Source: Acidimicrobiia bacterium (GTDB lineage: Bacteria; Actinomycetota; Acidimicrobiia; UBA2766). Taken from it: DNA of 53,979 nucleotides. Below are positions 1-7,748 of the stretch, one piece after another. A program made the translations under genes and the position numbers. The notes under the pieces were generated by a model, which was not told the DNA's origin, did no database searches, and saw only the letters and a list, made by a program, of their open reading frames with translations. Positions within the stretch are counted from its first letter, which is position 1; each line of letters begins with the position of its first letter. Location: the NCBI GenBank assembly GCA_020850945.1, contig JADZDR010000040.1, forward strand, positions 1 through 53,979. The letters run 5' to 3'.

Positions 1-49
1 ACCCAGACCGTGCGAGACTCACGCCGGAACCGACTCAGTCCGTCCCAGC

Positions 50-91
50 TTGGGTGCGAATAGTTGCCGGACGGCAACTATTCGCACCCAA
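50..91 (-). terminator. Strong hairpin downstream of the crotonase gene
   Basis: A perfect inverted repeat has 20-bp arms (50-69 and 72-91) and a 2-nt centre. It begins 9 nt after the stop codon of the minus-strand crotonase gene and so closes the operon that starts near 7407. No clear T-run follows on either strand, which is common for terminators in high-GC actinobacteria. Its sequence differs from the 54-bp palindrome elsewhere in the window, although both have TGGGT/ACCCA near their outer ends. Confidence 0.75.
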
Positions 92-100
92 ACTCCGGGG

Positions 101-979
101 TCACTCGCCCGCTTCGTACTCGCGCCGGAGCTCGTCACGCATCTCGCGCTCGCGGTCGCGGATCGGCCAGAAGCGGGGGGGACGCTTCTCGACGAACGCC
201 GTACCCCCCTCCTTGCCCTCGGGCATGTCGAACCAGTCCGGGTAGATGCGGCCGGAGATGACGCCCATCTCGGCGTAGCCCTCCATCTCCTGGTCGAAGG
301 CGGCCTTGAGGATCTCGAGGCAGCCGGGACTCACGGCGAGGAGCTCCTCGCACCACGCGTCCACCTCGGCTTCGAGGCTGTCGGCCGCCACGACCTTGTT
401 CACGAGCCCCATCTCGAGGGCCTGCTCGGCCGTGTAGCGGCGGCACAGCATCCACATCTCGCGGGCCTTCTTCGCGCCCACGACCTTCGTGAGGTACGGG
501 ACGAAGAAGCCGTCGGCCGGGCTCGACACCTTCGGCCCCGCCTGGCCGAACTTGGCGTCCTCGGTCGCGATCGTGAAGTCGCAGATGTAGGCCATGTGAT
601 TGTGGCCGCCGAGGCAATAGCCCTGCACGGCGGCGATCACCGGCTTGCGGGACGACGTGATGAGGCGGTTGTGCGGGTACCTGTTGTAGAAGGCCTCGCG
701 CAGCCCCCACGTCTCCCACTCGACGTCGCCGCCGGCGCCGAAGTTGCGGCCCGCCCCGGCCACGACGATCGCCCCGATCGACGTGTCGTGGTTCGCGTCG
801 TAGAAGGCGCGGAACATCTCGTCCACGGTGGCGAGCGTCATCGCGTTGTACTTGTCGGGCTTGTCGATCGTGACGCGGGCGATGCCGCCGCCGAGCTCGT
901 CGTGGTACTTCTTCTCGTAGCGGAGCTCCACGAAGTCGAATCCGTCGCCTTCGACGCGTTGCCACTCACTCCACGCCAT
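101..979 (-). CDS. Enoyl-CoA hydratase/isomerase family protein (MenB/BadI-like crotonase)
   Basis: This 292-aa crotonase-fold protein acts on an acyl-CoA thioester, probably in the cytoplasm. The oxyanion-hole segments are visible as GAGGDVEW (81-88) and CLGGHNH (122-128). The stretch around residues 144-195 (FGQAGPK, then KKAREMW, then the CRRYTAEQALEMGLVN region) resembles 1,4-dihydroxy-2-naphthoyl-CoA synthase and the ring-opening 2-ketocyclohexanecarboxyl-CoA hydrolase BadI more than ordinary enoyl-CoA hydratases. The start has a GGGGAGG ribosome site. It is the last gene of a six-gene minus-strand operon with three flavoproteins, 17 nt after the beta-propeller gene. A ring-cleaving C-C hydrolase role is inference. 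The crotonase fold itself is secure. Confidence 0.85.
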   Translation of the reverse strand: MAWSEWQRVEGDGFDFVELRYEKKYHDELGGGIARVTIDKPDKYNAMTLATVDEMFRAFYDANHDTSIGAIVVAGAGRNFGAGGDVEWETWGLREAFYNRYPHNRLITSSRKPVIAAVQGYCLGGHNHMAYICDFTIATEDAKFGQAGPKVSSPADGFFVPYLTKVVGAKKAREMWMLCRRYTAEQALEMGLVNKVVAADSLEAEVDAWCEELLAVSPGCLEILKAAFDQEMEGYAEMGVISGRIYPDWFDMPEGKEGGTAFVEKRPPRFWPIRDREREMRDELRREYEAGE

Positions 980-996
980 GCGGGCCTCCCCTCGGG

Positions 997-1938
997 TCAG
1001 TCGTCGTCCTCGACCCTATCGAGGGCGACCGACGTCACGGGGGGCAGATCCGTCCGCACGAGATCGAAGGTCTCGGCGGCGTCGCTGCTCACGAGCAGCT
1101 CACCTGCACGCGTGGCGGCCACGACGAGGTCGGCGTCGGACTGCAGGGCCTGGCGTTCCACGTTCCCGCCGAATCCCTCGACCGCCACACGCCACTGCAG
1201 GGGATCGTCGGAGGTCTCGGCCACGAGGAGCGCCGCTTCGGGACCGCCCGACTCCCACATGGGCGGGGGACCGGACGAAGACGCCATGACGAGCCTCGAC
1301 CCGCACCGGGTCAGGCCCTGCGTGTACCCGCGATCCACACCCTCGTTCGCCCACACCCAACTCAGGCCCTCGTCCTTGCTCGTGTGGAAACCCATGCCTG
1401 TCGTGGCATGGAACCTGTCGCCGTCGGTGATGAGGTGGTGGACGTCCTCGTAGAGGCCGTCGTTGCGGTCCGACCACGTCGCACCCGCGTCGTGCGAGAC
1501 GACGACGCCTCCGACCTCGACGCCCACGACGATCCGCGACCCGTCCACGACGATGCTGCTCAGATTGGCCGGGCCCCAGGGCGAGTGCCAGAAGTCATGG
1601 CCGGGTACGGCCGTGAGGTCGAAGTCGGCCGCCGGCCCCCGGCCGAGTCGGTGCAGGGCGGCCGGCTCGAGGCCTGCGTACACGGCGCCGTCGGCGCCGA
1701 CGGCGACGGCCCAGATCCGGCTCGACGCCAAACCGAGGGATTCCCACACGTCTCCGCTCCAGCGGCGGCGCTGCACACCGGACTCGGTGACGGCGGCGGC
1801 GACCCAGCCGTGGTTCGCGTCGACCGAGGTGACCTCACGCCCCCCGAAGTACTCGGCAATCGCCTGTCCCGAGGGATCGACGACGTGCAGCCCCGCGTCG
1901 GTCGCGAGCCAGATCCTGATGTCGGTTTCAGCACTCAT
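997..1938 (-). CDS. BNR/Asp-box beta-propeller protein
   Basis: The 313-aa product has repeated Asp-box motifs (SHDAGATW near the middle and SKDEGLSW about 45 residues later), the hallmark of BNR/sialidase-type or YCF48-like beta-propellers. No signal peptide or membrane segment is seen, so it is probably cytoplasmic. I chose the ATG giving MSAETDIRIW because a longer frame would run into the neighbouring flavoprotein gene. A GAGGAG lies upstream, somewhat far away. It sits 37 nt downstream of a phytoene-dehydrogenase-like gene and 17 nt before the crotonase gene, so it belongs to the same transcript. Its biochemical role is unknown; a scaffold or ligand-binding function is a guess. Confidence 0.75.
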   Translation of the reverse strand: MSAETDIRIWLATDAGLHVVDPSGQAIAEYFGGREVTSVDANHGWVAAAVTESGVQRRRWSGDVWESLGLASSRIWAVAVGADGAVYAGLEPAALHRLGRGPAADFDLTAVPGHDFWHSPWGPANLSSIVVDGSRIVVGVEVGGVVVSHDAGATWSDRNDGLYEDVHHLITDGDRFHATTGMGFHTSKDEGLSWVWANEGVDRGYTQGLTRCGSRLVMASSSGPPPMWESGGPEAALLVAETSDDPLQWRVAVEGFGGNVERQALQSDADLVVAATRAGELLVSSDAAETFDLVRTDLPPVTSVALDRVEDDD

Positions 1939-1975
1939 GCCAGTCTCACCGTCTCCTCGCCGTCGTGGCTGTCTC

Positions 1976-3538
1976 TCAGTTCTCGCCCGTCGCCGTGACA
2001 TCGAGGCCGAGGGCCTCACCCACGACCTTGGCGCCGAGATAGCCCGGTCCGCCGATGATCATGCCACCGGCATAGTTCGACGCTCCACACGTGAAGAGGC
2101 CCGGGATCGGGGTAGTGACCTCCGAGCACATGTCGTTGGGGCGATTGAAGCCCATCTGCAGGTTCGTGTAGGAGCCGTGCTTGATCGAGCCCCGCTTCAT
2201 GGTCTTGAGCTTCTCGGCGATGTGCGTGGGCGGGTACTCGCGGCGCAGCACGATGCGACCCAGATCGACATGGCGTTCGACGAGGCCGAGGCACTGGTCC
2301 CCGAACGCACGTGTGTTGTTGTCCAAGTCCTCGTCGAAGCGGACGACCTGTTCCACCCGCAGGATCTCGTGGCCGGGTGGCGCCATGGAGCGGTCGTGCC
2401 GGCTCGGGATCGTGACATGCACCCACTCGTCACCGCCTGCCGTGCCGGCATCGACACGCGCGAGGTGTGCGTGCAGGTCGTCCTCCGTCTCGGGACCGAG
2501 GAAGGCGATCATCGCCTCGTTCACACGCGGCTCGGGATGCCGGAACGTGGCGTCACCTTCGACGCCGAGGTGGAGGCCGAAGAGGGTGCGCTCCTCCCAC
2601 TCCCACGGCTCGACTGCCTGGCGCAGGTCGCGGGGCAGGTTGTCCGCCCCCACGAGCTGGAGGAACGTCTGCTCCGGGTTGAGAGTGGAAGCGATCGCGT
2701 CGGCGCGGAAGACGTGCCCGTCGGCGACCTCGACCGCCACGGCCCGGCCGGCGTCGAGGTGGATGCGGGTCACCTCGGATTCGTCGAGGATCTCGCCACC
2801 GTTGCTCGTGAAGACCCGGTACAGGGCGGACGAGAGCCGGTGCGACCCGCCCTTCACGAGGCCTGCCTGCGTCATGCGGCACAGGTAGATCGGGTAGAGG
2901 TAGCCGAGGGGGTCTTCGAGGTGGAAGCCCCACATGCCGGGGACCGAGAGCAGCGCCATGCGCACGCGGGGGTCGGTGAACCCGTACTCGTCGATGACCT
3001 CGATCGGGCTGTGCTCGGAGATCTCGTTGAGGCGCTCTCCGACCTCGGTCCGGCCGATATCGACGATCTGGTCGACGACGGGGAGCGGCAACCGGTACGT
3101 GAGGGGGATGATGTACTGCTCGAGCATCGGCTGGAACTCGATCCACATCTTGCGGAAGCACTCGGCGTCGTGCTCGCTCACGGTCGCGATCGACGCCACG
3201 GTCTCGTCGAGATCCTTCGTGAAGCACAGCGCCTTGCCGTCGTCGAACGGGAAGGCGCACGACACGCGGGGGTAGACGTAGCGGAGGCCGAAATCGGGCA
3301 GGGCGAGGTCACGATACGCGGGCATGACGTCGCTCATCATGTGGTAGATCGCGTGCAGGTTGAGGCGGAACCCGTAGTACTCGTCCGTGTTGAGTCCGCC
3401 GCCGGTCTCGTGGCGCCGCTCCACGAGGAGCACCTTGGCGCCGGCCTTGGCGAGGTACGCGCCGCACAGGAGGCCGTTCGGGCCACCGCCGACCACGATC
3501 GCGTCGTAGGTGTCCGTCTTCGTCACGGTCGCTGTCAT
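1976..3538 (-). CDS. Phytoene dehydrogenase-like FAD oxidoreductase (paralogue A)
   Basis: The 520-aa product belongs to the COG1233-type NAD(P)/FAD amine-oxidase-like superfamily. An N-terminal Rossmann dinucleotide site GGGPNG (17-22) sits in a VVGGGPNGLLCGAYLAKAG context. A C-terminal FAD-binding segment contains PIPGLFTCGAS and GGPGYLGAKVVGEALG. The start codon overlaps the stop of the upstream flavoprotein gene by 4 nt (ATGA), which implies translational coupling. It resembles the product of 7736-9391 most closely, sharing the IIGGPGY segment. Family members desaturate or isomerise polyenes or act on other hydrophobic substrates. No phytoene or GGPP synthase gene is in the window, so a carotenoid role is not supported. 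The substrate is unknown. Confidence 0.85.
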   Translation of the reverse strand: MTATVTKTDTYDAIVVGGGPNGLLCGAYLAKAGAKVLLVERRHETGGGLNTDEYYGFRLNLHAIYHMMSDVMPAYRDLALPDFGLRYVYPRVSCAFPFDDGKALCFTKDLDETVASIATVSEHDAECFRKMWIEFQPMLEQYIIPLTYRLPLPVVDQIVDIGRTEVGERLNEISEHSPIEVIDEYGFTDPRVRMALLSVPGMWGFHLEDPLGYLYPIYLCRMTQAGLVKGGSHRLSSALYRVFTSNGGEILDESEVTRIHLDAGRAVAVEVADGHVFRADAIASTLNPEQTFLQLVGADNLPRDLRQAVEPWEWEERTLFGLHLGVEGDATFRHPEPRVNEAMIAFLGPETEDDLHAHLARVDAGTAGGDEWVHVTIPSRHDRSMAPPGHEILRVEQVVRFDEDLDNNTRAFGDQCLGLVERHVDLGRIVLRREYPPTHIAEKLKTMKRGSIKHGSYTNLQMGFNRPNDMCSEVTTPIPGLFTCGASNYAGGMIIGGPGYLGAKVVGEALGLDVTATGEN

Positions 3539-5289
3539 GTGCCGCTGCCTCCGCTCGATTCGTCGGCGAGCCACTTCGGGCTCACACCGAGGTTCATGGG
3601 GACTTCGAGCATGTTCTGCATGAACCAGTCCCACGGCCGGTGCGTCCACCACGACTGGTCGCGGCAGCCCATGTCCTCGGCGACCTCGGACGCGGCCAGG
3701 TAGCCCGTGGCGAGCCAGGACGCACCCATCGGATGGATCGACTGCGACAGGTACAGGCCGGGCAGGAACGTCCGCGACGCCCCGCTCGTGATGACTCCTG
3801 GCACGGGCCGGTTCAGGTAGAACTGCTCGGGTGTCACGCTACCGCCCATGATGTTGCCCATGACCGAGGACGGGTTGTTGCGAACCTGGTCGAGAGGCGT
3901 CATCACGAACCGTTCGAGGATCAGGTCCTTGAAGCCGGGCGCGTACTCCTCGATCCGGTCCGTCACCGCGTCGGCGAAGGGCTCGGCCAGATCCGGCCAC
4001 GCGTCGATCCCACCCCGGATCGCCTCGCTGCCCCATCGCCTCGGGTTGGGCGGCACGTCTACCCAGAGGAACGCGGTGTGACATCCCGCCGGTGCCTGCG
4101 TCGGATCGGCGCGGGTCGGCACGAACCAGTTCCCCATGACCTCGTCGTCGATCACACCCGAGATGAGGTTCACGTTGTGACGGCGCATGTCGTCGAGGGT
4201 CTCACCGCCCAGGTATCCCATCATGCAGCGTTGGATGCCGGGATCCCAGCCACTCGTCGCGAACTCGACGTCGCCGCTCAGGCTGTAGTAGGCGCCGAAG
4301 AGGACCTGTTCGTCGTAGCGGAAGGTCTTGACGCGGCTGCGGATCGCCGTGCCGACGACATCCTCGTCGAGGAGGTGCAGGAACGTCGGGGCCGCCGACA
4401 CGTTCGAGACGATAGTCTTCGCGCGGATCTCCCCCCCCGGCAGGAGGGCATGCTCGGCAAGCCTGATCCCGCATGCCTTGCCGTCCTCGACGACGATCTT
4501 CTCGACGGGACAGGTGGTCCAGATCTCGCCTCCCGCCTGCACCGTCGCCTTCACGAGGGCGTGCGTGAGGGAATGGGAACCGCCGCGTGCGTTGTGCACG
4601 CCCATCGGCCCGCCGATGCCGGCCATGAACACGGCGGCGAGCGCGCCGATCTCGCGGTAGATCGGGGGAAGCCCGCTGATCCAGCCGCACGCCGCCGTCG
4701 TCGTCTTCACCTCGTCGGACTCGAAGAGGATGTCGAGGACCTCGAAGCCGGTCATGTTGAGGAGGTCGGCACCCGAGTAGGGGTGGCCCTGATGGGCGAG
4801 GAAGTCGTCGAGGAGCTTGAACATGCGATCGAGCGTCGCCTCGCTCGGCGGGCCGTACCAGAACCGGCGGTTGACCTCGAGCATCTCGTCGAGGTTCACG
4901 GCGTTGAACTCGAGAGCCTTGAGCTGTGTGGAGGCGTCCCGCTCGGAGATCCGCTGCCAGTTCGCCTGCGTCTTGGAGACGTCCATGGCATGCAGGAGGT
5001 TCTTCCCCGAGAGGAAGGGCTTGGAGTACGTGATGTCCGTGCCGCGCAGCTCGAAACCGAGGGACGGCAGGTCGAGGTCCTGCATCGCCGGTGAGTACCC
5101 CGTGGCGAGCCACGTGGCATGCATATTGTGCAGGAAGCCGGGGCGGCCGAGCTCGACCGTGTCGCAGTGGGCACCGCACTGGCCCCGGGCCTCGAACACG
5201 CCGACGGAGAGGCCCGCCTTCGCCAGGTACGCGGCGGCTGTGAGGCCGTTGATCCCGCCACCGATGACGATGACGTCGTAGTCCTTCAT
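3535..5289 (-). CDS. Phytoene dehydrogenase-like FAD oxidoreductase (paralogue B)
   Basis: The 584-aa flavoprotein has the N-terminal site VIGGGINGLTAAAYLAKAG starting at residue 7, followed by a Cys-containing segment (GQCGAHC) where paralogues have GG. The C-terminal FAD segment is PVPGVITSGAS. The C-terminus carries an aromatic tail (DQSWWTHRP) that is echoed as DQWWTQRP in the protein at 9391-11097, so the two form a subgroup. The start (MKDYDVIV) lies 22 nt after the stop of the preceding flavoprotein. Its own stop overlaps the next start by 4 nt. It probably acts in the cytoplasm or at the membrane on a lipophilic substrate. The family assignment is strong, the substrate unknown. Confidence 0.85.
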   Translation of the reverse strand: MKDYDVIVIGGGINGLTAAAYLAKAGLSVGVFEARGQCGAHCDTVELGRPGFLHNMHATWLATGYSPAMQDLDLPSLGFELRGTDITYSKPFLSGKNLLHAMDVSKTQANWQRISERDASTQLKALEFNAVNLDEMLEVNRRFWYGPPSEATLDRMFKLLDDFLAHQGHPYSGADLLNMTGFEVLDILFESDEVKTTTAACGWISGLPPIYREIGALAAVFMAGIGGPMGVHNARGGSHSLTHALVKATVQAGGEIWTTCPVEKIVVEDGKACGIRLAEHALLPGGEIRAKTIVSNVSAAPTFLHLLDEDVVGTAIRSRVKTFRYDEQVLFGAYYSLSGDVEFATSGWDPGIQRCMMGYLGGETLDDMRRHNVNLISGVIDDEVMGNWFVPTRADPTQAPAGCHTAFLWVDVPPNPRRWGSEAIRGGIDAWPDLAEPFADAVTDRIEEYAPGFKDLILERFVMTPLDQVRNNPSSVMGNIMGGSVTPEQFYLNRPVPGVITSGASRTFLPGLYLSQSIHPMGASWLATGYLAASEVAEDMGCRDQSWWTHRPWDWFMQNMLEVPMNLGVSPKWLADESSGGSGT

Positions 5290-5311
5290 GCTTGGCCCGC
5301 TTCGGTCTTGG

Positions 5312-6790
5312 TCAGGCCGGGGCGTGCGTGGCGAGGTCCTCGAGCACCATCTGGGCGACGGCCATGCCCGACTCGACCGCCTGGTGCGTGCCGCAGCCGA
5401 AGCCACCCGCATCCGTGCCGACGATGAACAGGCCGGGCAGCGGTGTGCGGGCATCGGGCTTCGTGAGGCCGCACTGCCCGATCACCTGGTTCAGGCCGAT
5501 GCACTCCCCGCCCTGGCCGGGCACGACCGCGTCGCGGGTCATGTTCGAGACGCTTGCCGCCGTGTAGACCTCGCGCTTCACGATGTGCTCGGGGATGCCG
5601 GGCCACATCTCGGCGATCGCGGCCTCGCCGCGGGCGATCACCTCGTCGTTGAGCTCGGACTTGGGGTCGGGCGAGCCGAGGAGGCCGACGAGGATGATCT
5701 GGTGTCCCTCCGGTGCCAGCGTCGGGTCGTACTCGGTCGTGACCGCAGCGAAGACCAGCGGCACGTCGGGCCACTCGCCACGCTGGACTGCCTCGTAGCG
5801 TTCCGTGTCCCACCAGCTCTCGTTCGAGAAGGCGACGATCATGCCCGTCTCGAGGACACGCTCGTCGAGGAAGTAGCGGACACCGACCATCCCCATGCCG
5901 GGCTCGAGGTTCTCGACGGTCTTCGCGTAGTCCGCGGGGACGTTCCCGGCCCCGACGAGCTTGAGGATCGTCGGCTGGATGCCGGCGTTGGAGACGACGA
6001 CGGGCGCCCGGAACTCGCCTGCGTCGGTTTCGATGCCGACGGCCCGGCCGTCCTCCACGATGACGCGCTCGACGCGTGTCTTGGTGAGGAACGTGCCGCC
6101 GTGCGCCTCGACGTAGGCGGCCGCCGCCTCTGCCGGCCGGCCGTACCCGCCGGCGTGGTACCTGCCACCGCCACCGAGGAAGAGCTGGCGCAGCGTGCGT
6201 ACACCCTCGGACACGGGGATGCGGTCGACCGGCGAGACGAACACGAGGTTGAGCATCGCCGACATGTACGCGATGACGGGGTCGGGCACGCCGAAGCTGC
6301 GCATCCAGCCGAGCATGCCGGTGTCGTCGAGGGCGTCGATCTCTTCCTCGGACAGCGTGAGAACCTGCCCCACGAGGGCGAGCATCTTCTCGACGTCCTC
6401 CTTGGACACCCCGAACGTGGACTCGAGGCGGTCGAGGGCGAGCGGGTCCTCGGCCTGCTTGGAGGGGCCGATGTAGCTGCGCCACTCGCCGTCGGCGCCG
6501 AGGTACTTCAGTTCGATCGCCTTGTCGCCCTCGGGCACGATGAGGGGTGCCTCGTCCTCGATGCCGAGCTCGGCCACGAGTGCGTGGAACTGAGAGTCGG
6601 CTGCGGGGAGACTGAGGACCGGCCACATCTCGTAGGCGTAACCGTTGCGGCGGATCGTCTGCGCCTTCCCGCCCGCCTGGTTCGTCTTCTCGACGAGGAG
6701 GACTCGCCTTCCCTCTTTCGCGCACAGGGCGGCGGTCGTCACGCCCCCGTAGCCTGCCCCGATCACGATCACGTCGTACTGCTCGCTCAC
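5312..6790 (-). CDS. Phytoene dehydrogenase-like FAD oxidoreductase (paralogue C)
   Basis: The 492-aa product starts MSEQYDVIV and has the dinucleotide site GAGYGG (11-16), followed by an acidic residue at the end of the second strand (LLVEK) and a GGKAQT segment typical of the CrtI/CrtISO group. The C-terminal segment PLPGLFIVGTD plus GCGTHQAVESG is the second FAD contact. Of the five paralogues it is nearest the usual CrtI length (about 490-510 aa). It is the second gene of the operon, 47 nt after the small Ala/Glu-tailed protein. It is likely expressed under the KstR-type operator upstream of that gene. The substrate is unknown. Confidence 0.85.
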   Translation of the reverse strand: MSEQYDVIVIGAGYGGVTTAALCAKEGRRVLLVEKTNQAGGKAQTIRRNGYAYEMWPVLSLPAADSQFHALVAELGIEDEAPLIVPEGDKAIELKYLGADGEWRSYIGPSKQAEDPLALDRLESTFGVSKEDVEKMLALVGQVLTLSEEEIDALDDTGMLGWMRSFGVPDPVIAYMSAMLNLVFVSPVDRIPVSEGVRTLRQLFLGGGGRYHAGGYGRPAEAAAAYVEAHGGTFLTKTRVERVIVEDGRAVGIETDAGEFRAPVVVSNAGIQPTILKLVGAGNVPADYAKTVENLEPGMGMVGVRYFLDERVLETGMIVAFSNESWWDTERYEAVQRGEWPDVPLVFAAVTTEYDPTLAPEGHQIILVGLLGSPDPKSELNDEVIARGEAAIAEMWPGIPEHIVKREVYTAASVSNMTRDAVVPGQGGECIGLNQVIGQCGLTKPDARTPLPGLFIVGTDAGGFGCGTHQAVESGMAVAQMVLEDLATHAPA

Positions 6791-6837
6791 GCCGGTCCCT
6801 CCCTCACGCTGTCTCTCGGACTGTTGTCGGACTGCTG

Positions 6838-7407
6838 TCAGACCGTCATCTCGACGTCGGCTGCTTCGTCTGCCCCGGCTGCGGCGGGTGCCGTCCCGTT
6901 GTTCGACTTCGGGCTGACCGGTGTCGTCTCGTCCGCGGCCCCCGTCTCTGCCTCGGCCGATGCGGAGGCCTCGGCCTCTGCTGCCTCTGCCTCGGCGGCC
7001 TCCGCCTTGGCGGCGCGTCGATCCTCGCGGCGCTGCCGGCGTTGTTCGCGCCGTGAGGGGGCTGCGCCCTCACCGTCCGCGTCGGCTGCCTTCCCCGCCT
7101 CCTTCTCGAGGAGCTCCTGGCGGGCTTCCTTGGCCGCGGCGATCTGCTCCTTGCGGTCCACGCTCCAGTGCGCGTTCTTGTTGCGCTTGAAGGCGGCCCG
7201 CAGGAGGAGGGCGAGGGTGGGCCGCTGCAGGGCGACACGTGTGACACCGGCGAGGTCGTCCTCGCACATGCGGATCGTGAAGTCCCAGTGGACCGGCTCG
7301 CGGATCGTGCCCACGATGACGATCTCGTCACCTTCGCGACGGACCGTGTACTCGCGGAAGTCCATGGTCAGCTCTTTGCGACCCAGACCCCGTGACTTGA
7401 GCTTCAC
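6838..7407 (-). CDS. Conserved small protein with Ala/Glu-rich charged tail
   Basis: The predicted 189-aa protein opens the flavoenzyme operon. Residues 1 to about 90 look like a compact domain (TIREPVHWDFTIR, then ALQRPTLALLLRAAFKRNKN). The remainder is a low-complexity Lys/Arg/Glu then Ala/Glu tail with repeated AEAAEAEA segments, probably disordered or helical. I chose the GTG at 7407 because GAGGGGG lies 5 nt upstream. An ATG at 7365 (MDFREY) is the alternative and has a weaker ribosome site. I do not recognise the family. Its first-gene position, next to the operator and before three flavoproteins, suggests an accessory or partner role for those enzymes, which is inference. Confidence 0.6.
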   Translation of the reverse strand: MKLKSRGLGRKELTMDFREYTVRREGDEIVIVGTIREPVHWDFTIRMCEDDLAGVTRVALQRPTLALLLRAAFKRNKNAHWSVDRKEQIAAAKEARQELLEKEAGKAADADGEGAAPSRREQRRQRREDRRAAKAEAAEAEAAEAEASASAEAETGAADETTPVSPKSNNGTAPAAAGADEAADVEMTV

Positions 7408-7735
7408 GACTGCCCCCTCGAACCGAGAAATAGAACGTGTTCTAATACTGCACTGTAGGGGATGGGCCTCTGGAACGCAAGATACGATCGCTCGGAAATC
7501 GAGGATCTCCGCCGCCCCGGGGCGCTGGATGCGCACGAGGGCTGTGAGGATTCTGCAACTACATGGCGGGTGAGATCCCCACAACCACCCAAGACATGGG
7601 CGCGCCGTCTCCCTACGACCCCACTAGTCGAGAAAGGACCTCTTCGTCCCTTTCAGGCGACCTGCCCCGTCCGGCACAGATCTCCGAAACCGGGACCTCG
7701 CCCACTCCTGAGCCGCATCCGATCGTGGAGATCTC
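7408..7735. other. Intergenic region between the two flavoenzyme blocks
   Basis: This 328-nt gap holds the promoter region of the operon that starts at 7407, including the KstR-type operator at 7431-7444, and part of a hairpin at the 3' end of the neighbouring gene (7724-7748). Frames that cross it have codon use and products (Arg/Pro/Ser-rich) typical of antisense shadows. I see no further gene or RNA in it. Confidence 0.6.
7431..7444 (-). promoter_or_regulatory. KstR-type 14-bp operator before the flavoenzyme operon
   Basis: TAGAACGTGTTCTA is a 6-bp-arm palindrome with a GT centre. It fits the TnnAACnnGTTnnA motif described for the TetR-family sterol regulator KstR in mycobacteria and rhodococci. 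It lies 23 nt upstream of the GTG start at 7407, where binding would block a promoter or early transcript. The match is exact; the identity of the regulator is inference because no KstR gene is in the window. Confidence 0.65.
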
Positions 7736-7748
7736 TCAGATCTCCACG
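7724..7748 (-). terminator. Hairpin overlapping the stop codon of the flavoprotein gene
   Basis: Arms CGTGGAGATC (7724-7733) and GATCTCCACG (7739-7748) flank a 5-nt loop, with the stop codon of the minus-strand flavoprotein gene at 7736-7738 inside the loop region. There is no U-tract after it. It may end the transcript from 11097 or stabilise its 3' end. Confidence 0.45.

Noticed and set aside
50-1453. Long plus-strand frame opposite the crotonase and beta-propeller genes
   Set aside because: It is the antisense shadow of two well-supported genes; the product is rich in Arg, His, Val and Leu with no domain, as expected from high-GC codon structure.
1463-3703. 746-codon plus-strand frame
   Set aside because: It lies entirely opposite genuine flavoprotein coding sequence with conserved FAD motifs; no start signal or domain.
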